26,890 bases of DNA from JABICX01 sp964528765 (GTDB lineage Archaea; Nanobdellota; Nanobdellia; UBA10117; JABICX01), in NCBI GenBank assembly GCA_964528765.1, contig CAZGVA010000011.1:1-26890 (forward strand). The letters run 5' to 3'. The position numbers and the translations under genes were made by a program. Positions within the stretch are counted from its first letter, which is position 1. Each line of letters begins with the position of its first letter. The notes beneath the pieces were generated by a model, which saw nothing but the letters and a program-made list of their open reading frames with translations, did no database searches and was not told the origin of the DNA. Shown one piece after another: positions 1 through 8,135 of this stretch.

Positions 1-52
1 TGGAAAGCATGTGCCTTCGGGTTTGCAGGTTCGAGTCCTGTCCCTTCCGCCA
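1..52 (+). tRNA. tRNA-Ser(GGA), 3' part, 5' end outside window
   Basis: The window opens at tRNA position 33 (T), followed by anticodon GGA at 2-4, AA, and the 3' strand of the anticodon stem. A long variable arm (class II tRNA) with stem GCC/GGT around a TTC-type loop comes next. The T arm is GCAGG / TTCGAGT / CCTGT at 25-41. The 3' acceptor strand is CCCTTCC at 42-48, then discriminator G73 at 49 and an encoded CCA at 50-52. The GGA anticodon, long variable arm and G73 together fit tRNA-Ser. The 5' half is not visible, so any intron or D-arm features cannot be judged. Confidence 0.9.
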
Positions 53-65
53 TTTTTATCATTAT

Positions 66-136
66 CCCGGAGTAGGCTAAATAAAGCCGCTGCCGAGCAA
101 GGGCAGTGTTTATGAGTTCAAATCTCATCTGGTCCA
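66..136 (+). tRNA. tRNA-Cys(GCA)-like sequence, structurally aberrant (possible pseudo-tRNA)
   Basis: The D stem is GGCT/AGCC (75-78/85-88). The anticodon stem is a perfect 5 bp, CTGCC/GGCAG (90-94/102-106), around GAGCAAG, which places GCA (Cys) at 97-99. The T arm is ATGAG / TTCAAAT / CTCAT (112-128), and CTGG, T, CCA follow (129-136). T73 plus GCA is the Cys identity set. Three things are wrong for a normal tRNA. Only 4 acceptor base pairs can form (CCGG with CTGG), as if three bases were missing from the 3' strand. Position 33 is A rather than T. The D loop has no GG. It lies 13 bases after tRNA-Ser. It could be a decayed copy, a functional unusual tRNA or a sequence error. Confidence 0.5.
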
Positions 137-158
137 TTTGCTTTCTAGAACAAAACGT

Positions 159-168
159 TATAAATATA
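159..168 (+). promoter_or_regulatory. TATA box for the MBL hydrolase gene
   Basis: TATAAATATA lies 55 bases before the ATG at 214, so this transcript should carry a leader of roughly 25 bases. That fits the ribosome-binding sequence AGAGGT at 201-206. The gene is one of the few here that is not leaderless. Confidence 0.6.
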
Positions 169-213
169 CTTTCCTAGTTTTTATCATAAAAGCTCTAGAT
201 AGAGGTAAATAAT

Positions 214-1029
214 ATGAAAGAACCAGATAATAAATTAATATTTATCGGAACAGGTGGTGGCAGAGTTGTTATGTCTAACCAAATACGATCAGCAGGTGGT
301 TTTGTTCTTAAATCAGGTAATTTTCAAATGCATATTGATCCAGGACCCGGTGCATTATCAGGTACAGCTAAAACAAAAGTTAGACCTGCAAGAACAAATG
401 TAATTATTTCAACACATGAGCACACAGATCATGCAAATGATATTAATGCTCTTATTGAAGCTATAACTTTAGGTGGTATAAATAAAAAAGGAGTATTAGT
501 ATCTGTTAAATCAGTTATAGAAGGTACTGACAATGAAATTCCTTGGGTTCGAAATGATTGTAAGAACAATTTAAATGAAATATTCACCGTTGCGGTAGGT
601 GATAAAGTTAAAATGAATGATTTAACCATAACTGCAACAAAAACAAAACATGATGTTGAAGATTGTATTGGAATAAAAATAGATGGGCCAGAAATATCTC
701 TGGGTTACACATCAGATACAATTTATTTTAAAGAATTACATCAAGAATTCAAAGATGTTGCTGTGCTTATAATCAATACATTAAGACCAAGCAAAGATAA
801 ATGGAAAACACACATGTGCACTGAAGATGCAATTAAGCTAGTTGAAGAAGTTAAACCTGAATTAGCAATAATCACACATTTTGGACAAAAAATGTTAAAC
901 GCAAATCCCTTAGTTGAAGCACGAGAAATACAAAAAAGAACGGGTGTTCGAACAATAGCTGCACAAGACGGTCTAGAAATTAATCTCGAAGGATTATCAC
1001 AAGGCCACGGTGTTCAAACAACATTATAA
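214..1029 (+). CDS. MBL-fold metallo-hydrolase (RNase Z/PhnP-like)
   Basis: This 271-residue protein has the metallo-beta-lactamase fold. It begins with a GTGGGR strand-turn (12-17) and a DPGPGAL segment (42-48). The zinc motif THEHTDH follows (HxHxDH at 68-73). The later SDT aspartate strand appears as GYTSDT, and a C-terminal histidine lies in ITHFGQK. Families with this layout hydrolyse phosphodiesters (RNase Z, PhnP, cyclic nucleotide phosphodiesterases). The substrate cannot be told from sequence, and the long helical arm of true RNase Z is not visible. The ATG start is preceded by AGAGGT with good spacing. The next gene converges on it, leaving 6 bases between stop codons. Family call is firm, reaction uncertain. 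Confidence 0.85.
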   Translation: MKEPDNKLIFIGTGGGRVVMSNQIRSAGGFVLKSGNFQMHIDPGPGALSGTAKTKVRPARTNVIISTHEHTDHANDINALIEAITLGGINKKGVLVSVKSVIEGTDNEIPWVRNDCKNNLNEIFTVAVGDKVKMNDLTITATKTKHDVEDCIGIKIDGPEISLGYTSDTIYFKELHQEFKDVAVLIINTLRPSKDKWKTHMCTEDAIKLVEEVKPELAIITHFGQKMLNANPLVEAREIQKRTGVRTIAAQDGLEINLEGLSQGHGVQTTL

Positions 1030-1035
1030 TTAATT

Positions 1036-2064
1036 TTAGCCACGAATATCGATCAAATCTTTTTCAACAATACTTTTACTATCTACAAGAATCTTATTTT
1101 TAGGTATGCTATAAAATCCTTTATTTGGCAAATATAAAATAGCATTTTGTGGCGTAACTAATAAATGTGGTCTTAATGCAAACCCACCACTAATAAAAGA
1201 CATATCACTACCTGAAAGCATGTTCAATGTAGTATTTACTGGGTGCGTATGACCTAAACCTTTTGAATGTTTTTTCTGAAAACTATCTGGTTTTGTAATT
1301 AAACATTGAACCTTAGCTGAACTTATATTTCCAACACCTTCGTTACCCGCATAAATACCATAATCATTGTTTTTATTAAATTCAAAATTTGCAACAAATC
1401 CTAATTCATGAGAATGACCTTCATCAACAACCTTGGCAAGTAATTCAGAAGCACCAAACAAATAAATATTTCTTGGTTCTACCCAATTAATCGGACTTTT
1501 TCTATAAAAATCTCTATCTGAATCAATAAATGATTCTTCGAGATGTACTTGATGTCGCTTATCTCCAACTTTTTTAGTATATCTAAAATGTGCAAGAAGC
1601 GTAGTTGCCTTTTCAATAGCATAATCATCCTGCAACAAAAAACTTCTTGAATCATCACGATTTTCAACGTTATCCAGTGCATCTGCAATATGTCTGGCTT
1701 TATCGATTTTAATGTATATGGCTTCCAACCTATGCTGTTGTTTCGATTCAGCAGATAATGCATCAAATTCATCTGCAACATATCTCAAAACTTTAGCAGA
1801 ATCATTGGGAAAAATATCCAAATCAATTGCGTCACCCTTAACGCCTGTATGTGCTAAAGTAGGTAAAACATCAATTAATTGATCAATAATACGTTCATAC
1901 ATAAAATTATCTTTTAAAATAGGATCAACAACATGTCTTTGAAATGATCTAGAAAATAAAGATAATGCTTTTTGTTTTACGAGAGGGTCGCCTATCTCAA
2001 AAATATCGCCAAGTTCTGTATCATAAATTGACGGAATGCCTTCTGTAACAACGTTTTCAATCAT
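1036..2064 (-). CDS. Uncharacterised protein with JAMM/MPN-like C-terminal domain
   Basis: The protein has 342 residues. The N-terminal ~200 residues are helical, charged and unrecognised. The C-terminal part (about 200-342) looks like a JAB1/MPN (JAMM) metalloprotease domain: a strand with candidate glutamates (E220, E228), then GHTHP (H272, H274) and S284-G-S-D287 before strands ending in LLVTPQNAILYLP. In canonical JAMM enzymes about 10 residues separate the second histidine from the aspartate; here there are 12, so activity is not certain. JAMM proteins remove ubiquitin-like tags or process sulfur-carrier proteins, but no ubiquitin-like or ThiS-like gene is nearby. A TATA-like TTTAAA sits 26 bases before the ATG, so it should be leaderless and transcribed on its own. 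Confidence 0.6.
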   Translation of the reverse strand: MIENVVTEGIPSIYDTELGDIFEIGDPLVKQKALSLFSRSFQRHVVDPILKDNFMYERIIDQLIDVLPTLAHTGVKGDAIDLDIFPNDSAKVLRYVADEFDALSAESKQQHRLEAIYIKIDKARHIADALDNVENRDDSRSFLLQDDYAIEKATTLLAHFRYTKKVGDKRHQVHLEESFIDSDRDFYRKSPINWVEPRNIYLFGASELLAKVVDEGHSHELGFVANFEFNKNNDYGIYAGNEGVGNISSAKVQCLITKPDSFQKKHSKGLGHTHPVNTTLNMLSGSDMSFISGGFALRPHLLVTPQNAILYLPNKGFYSIPKNKILVDSKSIVEKDLIDIRG

Positions 2065-2113
2065 TTATCACTATTAAATACTAATTTAAAAAGTTAACTA
2101 ATTTAAAAATAAA

Positions 2114-2902
2114 CTACTCAGACACGTTGTCTGAGATTTTTTCTTGTTGACCAAAAGCTAAAAAACTCCACCATGGTCGCTTAGTTACTTGTACAGTTCC
2201 TGTTTCAGCATCAACTTCAGCTTCTAAATTCAAATCAACTGGTACAATTCCTAAAAATTTTCCTGACCGATGTGCTTGTACAACATATTTATGTGCTTCG
2301 CCAACATTTTGAGGCTCAACAAGTTCAATTGTATCAAATACCGTGCCAAGAGCTTCTATTGCTTTTTCTGAAGCCGAATCAGGCATGATTTTAACACCTT
2401 TTTCTTCTGCAGTTTCACGTATTTGAGACATTAATTGCTCACGATCTATCGATTGTAATTGTGCTTTAAATTGCTCTTTAACTTGTGTCTTAATTGCATT
2501 TGCAGCTTCACTTTGTGCTAATTCGCGAACCCTTGTCTGAACTTGCTGTTGAACATTTTCTGTATCTATAGCAACTACACAAAGTTCCTCAGGATTTGAT
2601 TTACAACCACATCCGCCTCCACCACCAGTTGCAGAAGCTCCACTTGAAGAACTACTACTGGAATAACCACATTTTTCAACTTGGGATCCATCTGAACAAA
2701 TATAATATTTTGTACACCCATCGCCTGCATCAATTATATTTTCGTCTATAATCGCTACAGGTTCATCAACATCAATCAGATTGTTTATAGGAATCGAAGA
2801 AACAACGCTTCCGCCTCCGTCACCAACAGAATTGTCACTTGCATCGGCGTAAGTAAATCCAAATAATAAACAAATCATACCTACTAAAATTATCTTTTTC
2901 AT
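2114..2902 (-). CDS. Exported cysteine-containing protein of unknown function
   Basis: This 262-residue protein starts with a Sec-type signal peptide (MKK, hydrophobic core, likely cleavage near ADA at about 20). A mature N-terminal region (about 60-80) carries three cysteines (CTKYYICSDG, then a further Cys). A low-complexity Ser run and Gly run link it to CGCK and one more Cys (about 98-108). A helical, Gln/Glu-rich, probably coiled-coil region spans about 115-175, and a short beta-rich C-terminal module with a WW pair closes the protein. No enzyme motif is visible. It follows another exported protein on the same strand after 48 bases, so the two may act together at the surface. A TATA-like sequence 34 bases before the ATG suggests it can also be transcribed alone. 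Confidence 0.75.
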   Translation of the reverse strand: MKKIILVGMICLLFGFTYADASDNSVGDGGGSVVSSIPINNLIDVDEPVAIIDENIIDAGDGCTKYYICSDGSQVEKCGYSSSSSSSGASATGGGGGCGCKSNPEELCVVAIDTENVQQQVQTRVRELAQSEAANAIKTQVKEQFKAQLQSIDREQLMSQIRETAEEKGVKIMPDSASEKAIEALGTVFDTIELVEPQNVGEAHKYVVQAHRSGKFLGIVPVDLNLEAEVDAETGTVQVTKRPWWSFLAFGQQEKISDNVSE

Positions 2903-2950
2903 ATCAAATAATCAAAACAGCAGGAGATTATATAAATTTCTAAAAAATGA

Positions 2951-4402
2951 TTAGCTTCTCAGCCAATCAAAAAAACATTCTAAAAAACCACGTATGCTAT
3001 TTTCACATACTTGTTGATCTTGCGCATATGCCATTATTTGCGCATCAAGGTTTTGCGCGGATTGTCTTTGCACAGATTCATCAATAAATATAATGCCCGT
3101 TTCTACAACTTTACTTAAATCTTCAAAAACAAAACCATTATTTACATTATCGATATTATTTAATATTGTATTTATTCGAACAAAACTATCTTGCATATTT
3201 CCACCACCATGCGATCTACTTCGTCTACGTTTTTTTTCAGTAACGGGATCAGGTGACTGATCATCTTCTTCAACAATATCATCTTCAACAGGGACGGGAG
3301 TTTCTTTAATTAATTCATTAATATGAACCACTTGAGATCTACTCAAAGTATATCCGAGTCCAGAAATTTCTTGCTCAGCCTTATTTGAAAAAGTAATATC
3401 TGCACTTATTATATACGCATCTGTCGTTAAAATATCTGACAAAGGTAATTCTAAATCAAATGTATATTGTTCTCCTGCAGAAATATTCGGTAAAGAATAT
3501 TCTTCCGTATAATTCAAATCCAAACTATATATACGCAACAAAATATCTGTTGCATCATATTCACCTACATTAAATATTTCAACATGTCCGATAATTGTAT
3601 CTCCTGCAGTATATTCATCTTCGTATAAAATAATTTTATGGGTATAAATATGATAATCTGAAACAATAACTTCAAAAATTACACTTTCTTCAACAGTTAC
3701 AAATTCTCCTAATTCATCTTGACCGGTTACAATCACATGTAATTCATGTTCACCTTCTGCAATATTTGCAGGAATATCTATCTCAAAATCTAAATCATCA
3801 TCATCATTTTCTTCAATGTAATCTATAATCATTGTTTTATTAAGATCTAAACTTTCACAAATAACTTGTATTTCAATATTTTCCATATTTTGCGTTCCAG
3901 TTTCAATTTCAATTTCAATGTCAAATTCTTCCATACGATAAACAGTACGATCTAAATCAATATCAACAAAAAGTAAATTTTCTTCAAGTTCAATATTATC
4001 AATAGAAAATACCTCGGATAAATATATCGTACTATATTGTTCAGTAGTTTGCATTATAATATGATAATCACCGCCATTTTCAGGCCGAATATTAGTATCA
4101 TCCATATAAATATCAGTCAAATCAAAAGTATATTCTTCAGCATCCCATACAACTATTGCAAATCTACCAATAGGGTCATAGATATGACCGTCTTGATATA
4201 AAATTAGGTTAAAAGTATCATTTGGTTCACAAATTAAATCAGCTACATCCCAAGTTATTGTTTCAATACCTGACCATTGTGCCTCATTTAAAGGTGAAGT
4301 CATTTCTAAGCTGAGTTTATCGCCTGAACAAATTCCTTGCGCTGAATTAAAGCTAATAGCTAAAAAAAGCATAGAAAATAAGATTAACATTATTTTTTTC
4401 AT
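2951..4402 (-). CDS. Large exported beta-sandwich (CARDB/Ig-like) surface protein
   Basis: The protein has 483 residues. An N-terminal signal peptide ends near residue 23. Two or more acidic, beta-strand-rich modules follow; the one at about 250-345 (YTAGDTIIGHVEIFN...) has the pattern of CARDB-type Ig-like domains used in archaeal surface proteins. Next come an acidic and Pro-rich linker, a basic RRRSRS patch and a Gly-rich hinge (about 365-400). The C-terminal region is helical with two cysteines and an amphipathic end rich in Phe and Trp. It is very rich in Asp, Glu and Ile. It probably sits in the cell envelope as an adhesin or partner of the exported protein downstream. TTTATA lies 26 bases before the ATG, and GGAG also precedes the start. 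Confidence 0.7.
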   Translation of the reverse strand: MKKIMLILFSMLFLAISFNSAQGICSGDKLSLEMTSPLNEAQWSGIETITWDVADLICEPNDTFNLILYQDGHIYDPIGRFAIVVWDAEEYTFDLTDIYMDDTNIRPENGGDYHIIMQTTEQYSTIYLSEVFSIDNIELEENLLFVDIDLDRTVYRMEEFDIEIEIETGTQNMENIEIQVICESLDLNKTMIIDYIEENDDDDLDFEIDIPANIAEGEHELHVIVTGQDELGEFVTVEESVIFEVIVSDYHIYTHKIILYEDEYTAGDTIIGHVEIFNVGEYDATDILLRIYSLDLNYTEEYSLPNISAGEQYTFDLELPLSDILTTDAYIISADITFSNKAEQEISGLGYTLSRSQVVHINELIKETPVPVEDDIVEEDDQSPDPVTEKKRRRSRSHGGGNMQDSFVRINTILNNIDNVNNGFVFEDLSKVVETGIIFIDESVQRQSAQNLDAQIMAYAQDQQVCENSIRGFLECFFDWLRS

Positions 4403-4460
4403 ACCACTCCTATATAGTAAAATATAAAAAGGGTTTGATAACGCAATCTATACTAAATTC

Positions 4461-4468
4461 TTTTAAAC
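4461..4468 (+). promoter_or_regulatory. TATA box of valS
   Basis: TTTTAAAC lies 27 bases before the valS ATG, which places transcription initiation at or next to the start codon (leaderless). Confidence 0.6.
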
Positions 4469-4487
4469 TTTTGGTAGTTGGTATAAT

Positions 4488-6833
4488 ATGGAATTAGAAC
4501 GTAAGCCTGATTTCAAGAAAATTGAAGAAAAATGGCAAAAATGGTGGGAAAAAGAAAAAATTTACAAGTTTAATCCCAAATCTAAATCTGAAATTTATTC
4601 AATAGATACGCCACCACCTTATGCTTCTGCAGATCATATGCACATGGGTCATGCATTAAATTACACTCAATTTGAAATTATTTCTAGATACAAAAGAATG
4701 CGTAATTTCAATGTTTATTTTCCGCCTTGTTTTGATAATAATGGTTTACCTACTGAAAAATATGTTGAAGAAAAATATAAAATATCAAAAACAGACATGA
4801 GTCGAGCAAAATTCCGAAAACTTTGTAGAAAAGAAGCATCAAAAGTTGAAGAAAAATACATTAAACAATTTTTCAAAGCATTGGGCCATGCTTATGATTG
4901 GGATTTACTTTATACAACAATTGGACCTGAAGCTCAAAAAGTTGCGCAAACTTCTTTTGTTGATTTATACGAAAAAGGTTACGCATACCGTGCAAAAGAA
5001 CCGGTTTTATGGTGTACCTTTCACCAAACTGCATTAGCTCAAGCAGAAGTTGAAGATGCTAAAAGAAAAACTAAACTTAATTGGGTTTATTTTGAATTAG
5101 AAAATGGTAAAAAAATTGAAATTGCAACAACTCGACCTGAATTTTTACCTTCGTGCGTAGCTGTTTTTGTTAACCCTGCAGATAAAAGATTTGAACATTT
5201 AATTGGTAAAAAAATTAAAGTTCCTTTATTCAATTATTGGGTTCCAATTATGACTGACAAAGAAGTTGATATGGAATTTGGTTCTGGTGCAATGATGGTT
5301 TGTACTTTTGGCGATAATGCTGATCTTGAAAAATGGAGAAAATATAAATTGCCTCTTAAAATCTGCTTAAATAAAGATGGTAAATTAAATAAAAATGCAG
5401 GTAAATATGAGGGACTTTATTTAAATCAAGCAAAAAAAGCAATTATTGAAGATTTAGATGGATTTGGACTACTTATCAAACAAGATGACATTGAACAAAC
5501 AGTTGGTGTATGTTGGAGATGTAATCGACCTATTGAATTTTTACCAACAAAACAATGGTTTATCAAAACTCTTGCTTTCAAAAAAGAATTAATTAAACAA
5601 GGAAAGAAAATTAAATGGTATCCTGCATTTTACAGAAAACGATTTGAGGATTGGACAAATAATCTTGGATGGGATTGGATTATATCTCGGCAAAGATATT
5701 ATGGTGTTCCAATGCCAATTTGGTATTGTAAAAAATGTAGCAAAGAATATGTTGCAGATAAATCTATATTGCCCATTGATCCATTTGAAGTTAAACCTGA
5801 TAAAAAATGTTCATGTGGTTCAACACAATTTGACCCAGAAAAAGATGTTTTTGACACATGGATGACTTCTAGTATGTCTCCTGAAATTGCAAGTAGATGG
5901 TTAACAAAACCAAAGCAATTCAACAAAATTATGCCAATGAGTTTAAGACCGCAAAGTCATGATATAATTAGAACTTGGGCATTTTACACAATATTAAAAT
6001 CGCACTTACATTTCAAAGATATTCCTTGGAAAGAATTAGTTATCAGTAATTATGTTCTAGACCCAAAAGGTAAGGGAATGTCTAAATCAAAAAATAATGC
6101 TATTTGGCTAGATGATTTACTTAAAACATATAACGCAGATTCAATCAGATATTGGGTTGCAACAGTTTCATTAGGTAAAGATATGCCATTTAAAGAAAAA
6201 GATATTATACGTGGTTCAAAAATATTAATTAAATTATGGAATTCTTCAAGATTTATTTCCATGAATTTAAAGAACATAACTGAAAAACCAAAACTTGAAT
6301 TGGCAGATAAATGGATTTTATCACGACTAGCTGAAACAACTAAAAATTACCTCAAATATTTTGATAAGTATGAAATAAGTCAAGCAAGAAGAGAAGTTGA
6401 AGATTTCTTTTACAGCGAATTTTGTGATTTTTATCTTGAAATGATTAAATACCGAATTTATGGTGAAGATAAAAAAAGCAAAGAAGCTGCTCAATGGACC
6501 TTAAATAAAACACTTTTTGATATTCTCCAAATGTTCGCACCATTTATACCACACGCAACAGAAGAAATATATCAAACACTTTACAAAAAAAGTATTAAAA
6601 CAAAAAGCATTCATTTAACAAAATTCTCAACAGATTTACAAATTGATAAAAATGCAATTGCATTAGGTAAACAAGCATGTAACTTAATTTCAGAAATTCG
6701 CAAACACAAACAAGATAATAATATGAGCCTTGGCAAAGAACTAGATAAATATAAAATAAAAAAGAAACCAAAAGATTGGAAGAAAATCAAAGACACAATC
6801 CAAGGAACTATGAGAATTAAAGAATTTATCTAA
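4488..6833 (+). CDS. valS: Valyl-tRNA synthetase, archaeal class Ia
   Basis: The enzyme charges tRNA-Val with valine and edits mischarged threonine. At 781 residues it is somewhat shorter than typical archaeal ValRS. The HIGH-type signature is HMGH (52-55), followed by DNNGLPTE of the Rossmann fold. The CP1 editing domain contains TTRPEFLPSCVAV and GSGAMMVCTFGD, which separate ValRS from IleRS and LeuRS. Zinc-binding pairs are CWRC and a second CKKC...CSC ribbon. The KMSKS-type motif is GMSKS (530-534). A helical anticodon-binding domain follows. The C-terminal end (DWKKIKDTIQ...) is brief, so most of the shortening is there. It is leaderless from a TATA box at 4461. The gene downstream converges with no spacer at all. 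Confidence 0.95.
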   Translation: MELERKPDFKKIEEKWQKWWEKEKIYKFNPKSKSEIYSIDTPPPYASADHMHMGHALNYTQFEIISRYKRMRNFNVYFPPCFDNNGLPTEKYVEEKYKISKTDMSRAKFRKLCRKEASKVEEKYIKQFFKALGHAYDWDLLYTTIGPEAQKVAQTSFVDLYEKGYAYRAKEPVLWCTFHQTALAQAEVEDAKRKTKLNWVYFELENGKKIEIATTRPEFLPSCVAVFVNPADKRFEHLIGKKIKVPLFNYWVPIMTDKEVDMEFGSGAMMVCTFGDNADLEKWRKYKLPLKICLNKDGKLNKNAGKYEGLYLNQAKKAIIEDLDGFGLLIKQDDIEQTVGVCWRCNRPIEFLPTKQWFIKTLAFKKELIKQGKKIKWYPAFYRKRFEDWTNNLGWDWIISRQRYYGVPMPIWYCKKCSKEYVADKSILPIDPFEVKPDKKCSCGSTQFDPEKDVFDTWMTSSMSPEIASRWLTKPKQFNKIMPMSLRPQSHDIIRTWAFYTILKSHLHFKDIPWKELVISNYVLDPKGKGMSKSKNNAIWLDDLLKTYNADSIRYWVATVSLGKDMPFKEKDIIRGSKILIKLWNSSRFISMNLKNITEKPKLELADKWILSRLAETTKNYLKYFDKYEISQARREVEDFFYSEFCDFYLEMIKYRIYGEDKKSKEAAQWTLNKTLFDILQMFAPFIPHATEEIYQTLYKKSIKTKSIHLTKFSTDLQIDKNAIALGKQACNLISEIRKHKQDNNMSLGKELDKYKIKKKPKDWKKIKDTIQGTMRIKEFI

Positions 6834-7235
6834 CTAAATTACTTTTCGAATACTAAATGAGTCTTCTCTCGCAACTGCAGGATTTACGACTTGTTTTGAA
6901 CCAAATTGCCAACTACCTTCATATTGATCTGGAGAAATTGCTAAACCACTGTAACCAATCGGAATAGCTCCACCTTCATAGGTTTTTACAAATTTAATCT
7001 CACGCTCATTAATAGTACCTTCCGAAATAGTTGATACACCCATAGAATCAAAAATTTTACCTTGTAATAAATACACCTCTAATGCAACAAGCTCTTTTGA
7101 AGTTTGACCAATTACAAAAGGAAATGCGTCTAAAGGCTGTCCCTTTTGTTTAAATTCACCTTCAAATAAAATAGTTAATCCTTCTCTTTTTGCATCAGAT
7201 CTCACCGCTTCCAATAAAATTTCAGAGATTACCAT
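6834..7235 (-). CDS. Uncharacterised small beta-rich protein
   Basis: This 133-residue protein has no signal peptide or membrane segment. The pattern is almost all beta strands: FEGEFKQKG, ITYPE-like turns, EIKFVKTYEGG, IGYSGL and YEGSWQFGSKQ. The repeated order 'F-x-K-x-Y-x-G-G ... I-x-Y-x-G ... G-x-W-x-x-G' resembles small antiparallel beta-barrels of the avidin/lipocalin kind, but I cannot name a family. The stop codon abuts the valS stop on the other strand (6833/6834). TTAATAAG lies 27 bases before the ATG, in the promoter region shared with the divergent winged-helix gene, so the regulator could act on this gene. Confidence 0.7.
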   Translation of the reverse strand: MVISEILLEAVRSDAKREGLTILFEGEFKQKGQPLDAFPFVIGQTSKELVALEVYLLQGKIFDSMGVSTISEGTINEREIKFVKTYEGGAIPIGYSGLAISPDQYEGSWQFGSKQVVNPAVAREDSFSIRKVI

Positions 7236-7277
7236 TATAGACCATAAAATTACACTTATTAATTATTTATTTACTAA

Positions 7278-7294
7278 ATCAAACGGTTTTTAAA
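7278..7294 (+). promoter_or_regulatory. BRE/TATA promoter that moves the winged-helix start to 7315
   Basis: AATCAAACGG followed by TTTTTAAA ends at 7294. With the 26-28 base spacing seen for most genes in this window, initiation falls at about 7315, where an in-frame ATG lies. The upstream ATG at 7294 overlaps the TATA box and would not be transcribed. Confidence 0.6.
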
Positions 7295-7314
7295 TGTTTT
7301 TTACAACACTAAGT

Positions 7315-7785
7315 ATGCTTTTTCCAATAATGTATACTAAAATGGGTCGAAAAAAATTCATGGAAAATGAAAATAGATTAGAACTTTTAAAGAATATAAC
7401 TGAAACACCAGGTATAACTTTTGCAGATTTAAAAAGAGAACTCAACTTAGCAAATGGTTTAGTATCTTATCATTTAAATGAATTAGAAAGAAGACAATAC
7501 ATTAAATCAATTAGATATATGGGGACACGTTGTTTTTACAAAGCAGGTACAAAAATTATACTTATTGATAAAAAAATTGATTCAATCATAGAGAATATTG
7601 GAGATAATCCAGGTACAACTCAATCTAAAATATCTGCAGAAATTAAAATAACTAAACCCACAATAAAATCAAGAATTGATAAATTAAAAAAAAATGGACT
7701 TATTTCATTAATTAAAAAAGGTAGCTCTCAGAAAATAACACTCACACCTGATGGTGAAAAAAAATACCAAACACTTCAACAATAA
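7315..7785 (+). CDS. Tandem winged-helix transcriptional regulator
   Basis: The protein has 156 residues from the ATG at 7315; an ATG at 7294 would add 7 residues but lies inside the TATA box. Two DNA-binding winged helices are visible. The first (about residues 18-75) contains TFADLKRELNLANGLVSYHL and a wing with GTRCFY. The second (about 85-150) has TTQSKISAEIKITKPTIKSR and a basic wing. The first resembles the C-terminal domain of archaeal membrane-linked HTH proteins, and the short hydrophobic N-terminus (LFPIMYTK) may be a remnant of such an anchor. It is divergent from the beta-rich gene at 6834-7235, with an 80-base region holding both promoters, so autoregulation and control of that neighbour are plausible. 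Confidence 0.8.
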   Translation: MLFPIMYTKMGRKKFMENENRLELLKNITETPGITFADLKRELNLANGLVSYHLNELERRQYIKSIRYMGTRCFYKAGTKIILIDKKIDSIIENIGDNPGTTQSKISAEIKITKPTIKSRIDKLKKNGLISLIKKGSSQKITLTPDGEKKYQTLQQ

Positions 7786-7831
7786 AATTAATTATCCTAA
7801 AAGTTTATAAAGAAATTAAAAATATAAATAT

Positions 7832-8101
7832 ATGACACAAGCAAAACAATATATCACATCCACAGACCAGCAATATATTCAAATTATAAAACGAGCTTGT
7901 GAACAACTATCTGAATTAAATTTTCTAGATGTTTTAAACAAGTGTCTCGTTTATCGTCAACTTAATATTTCTGCAAATTTATTATACAAAGAAGGTCAAA
8001 CTGAATTATCAAAAGAGATTGGTGGAAAAGTACTACATGAATGTCGTAGATTTAGAATAAATACCAATAATATAACTGATTTACTTCCTAAAAATCCGTA
8101 A
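7832..8101 (+). CDS. Uncharacterised small helical protein upstream of prf1
   Basis: This 89-residue protein is predicted all-helical (QQYIQIIKRACEQLSEL, then QLNISANLLYKEG and LSKEIGGKVLHECRRF). It has three cysteines and no recognised motif. The helix-turn-helix-like spacing of helices in the middle could suit a TPR/HEAT-like or binding role, but this is only a shape impression. TTTATAAA at 7804 lies 28 bases before the ATG, so the mRNA is leaderless. prf1 starts 34 bases after its stop with its own TATA box, so the two are neighbours rather than a strict operon. Confidence 0.65.
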   Translation: MTQAKQYITSTDQQYIQIIKRACEQLSELNFLDVLNKCLVYRQLNISANLLYKEGQTELSKEIGGKVLHECRRFRINTNNITDLLPKNP

Positions 8102-8135
8102 GCAAACTTTATATTCTATATTTTATAGATCAAAT

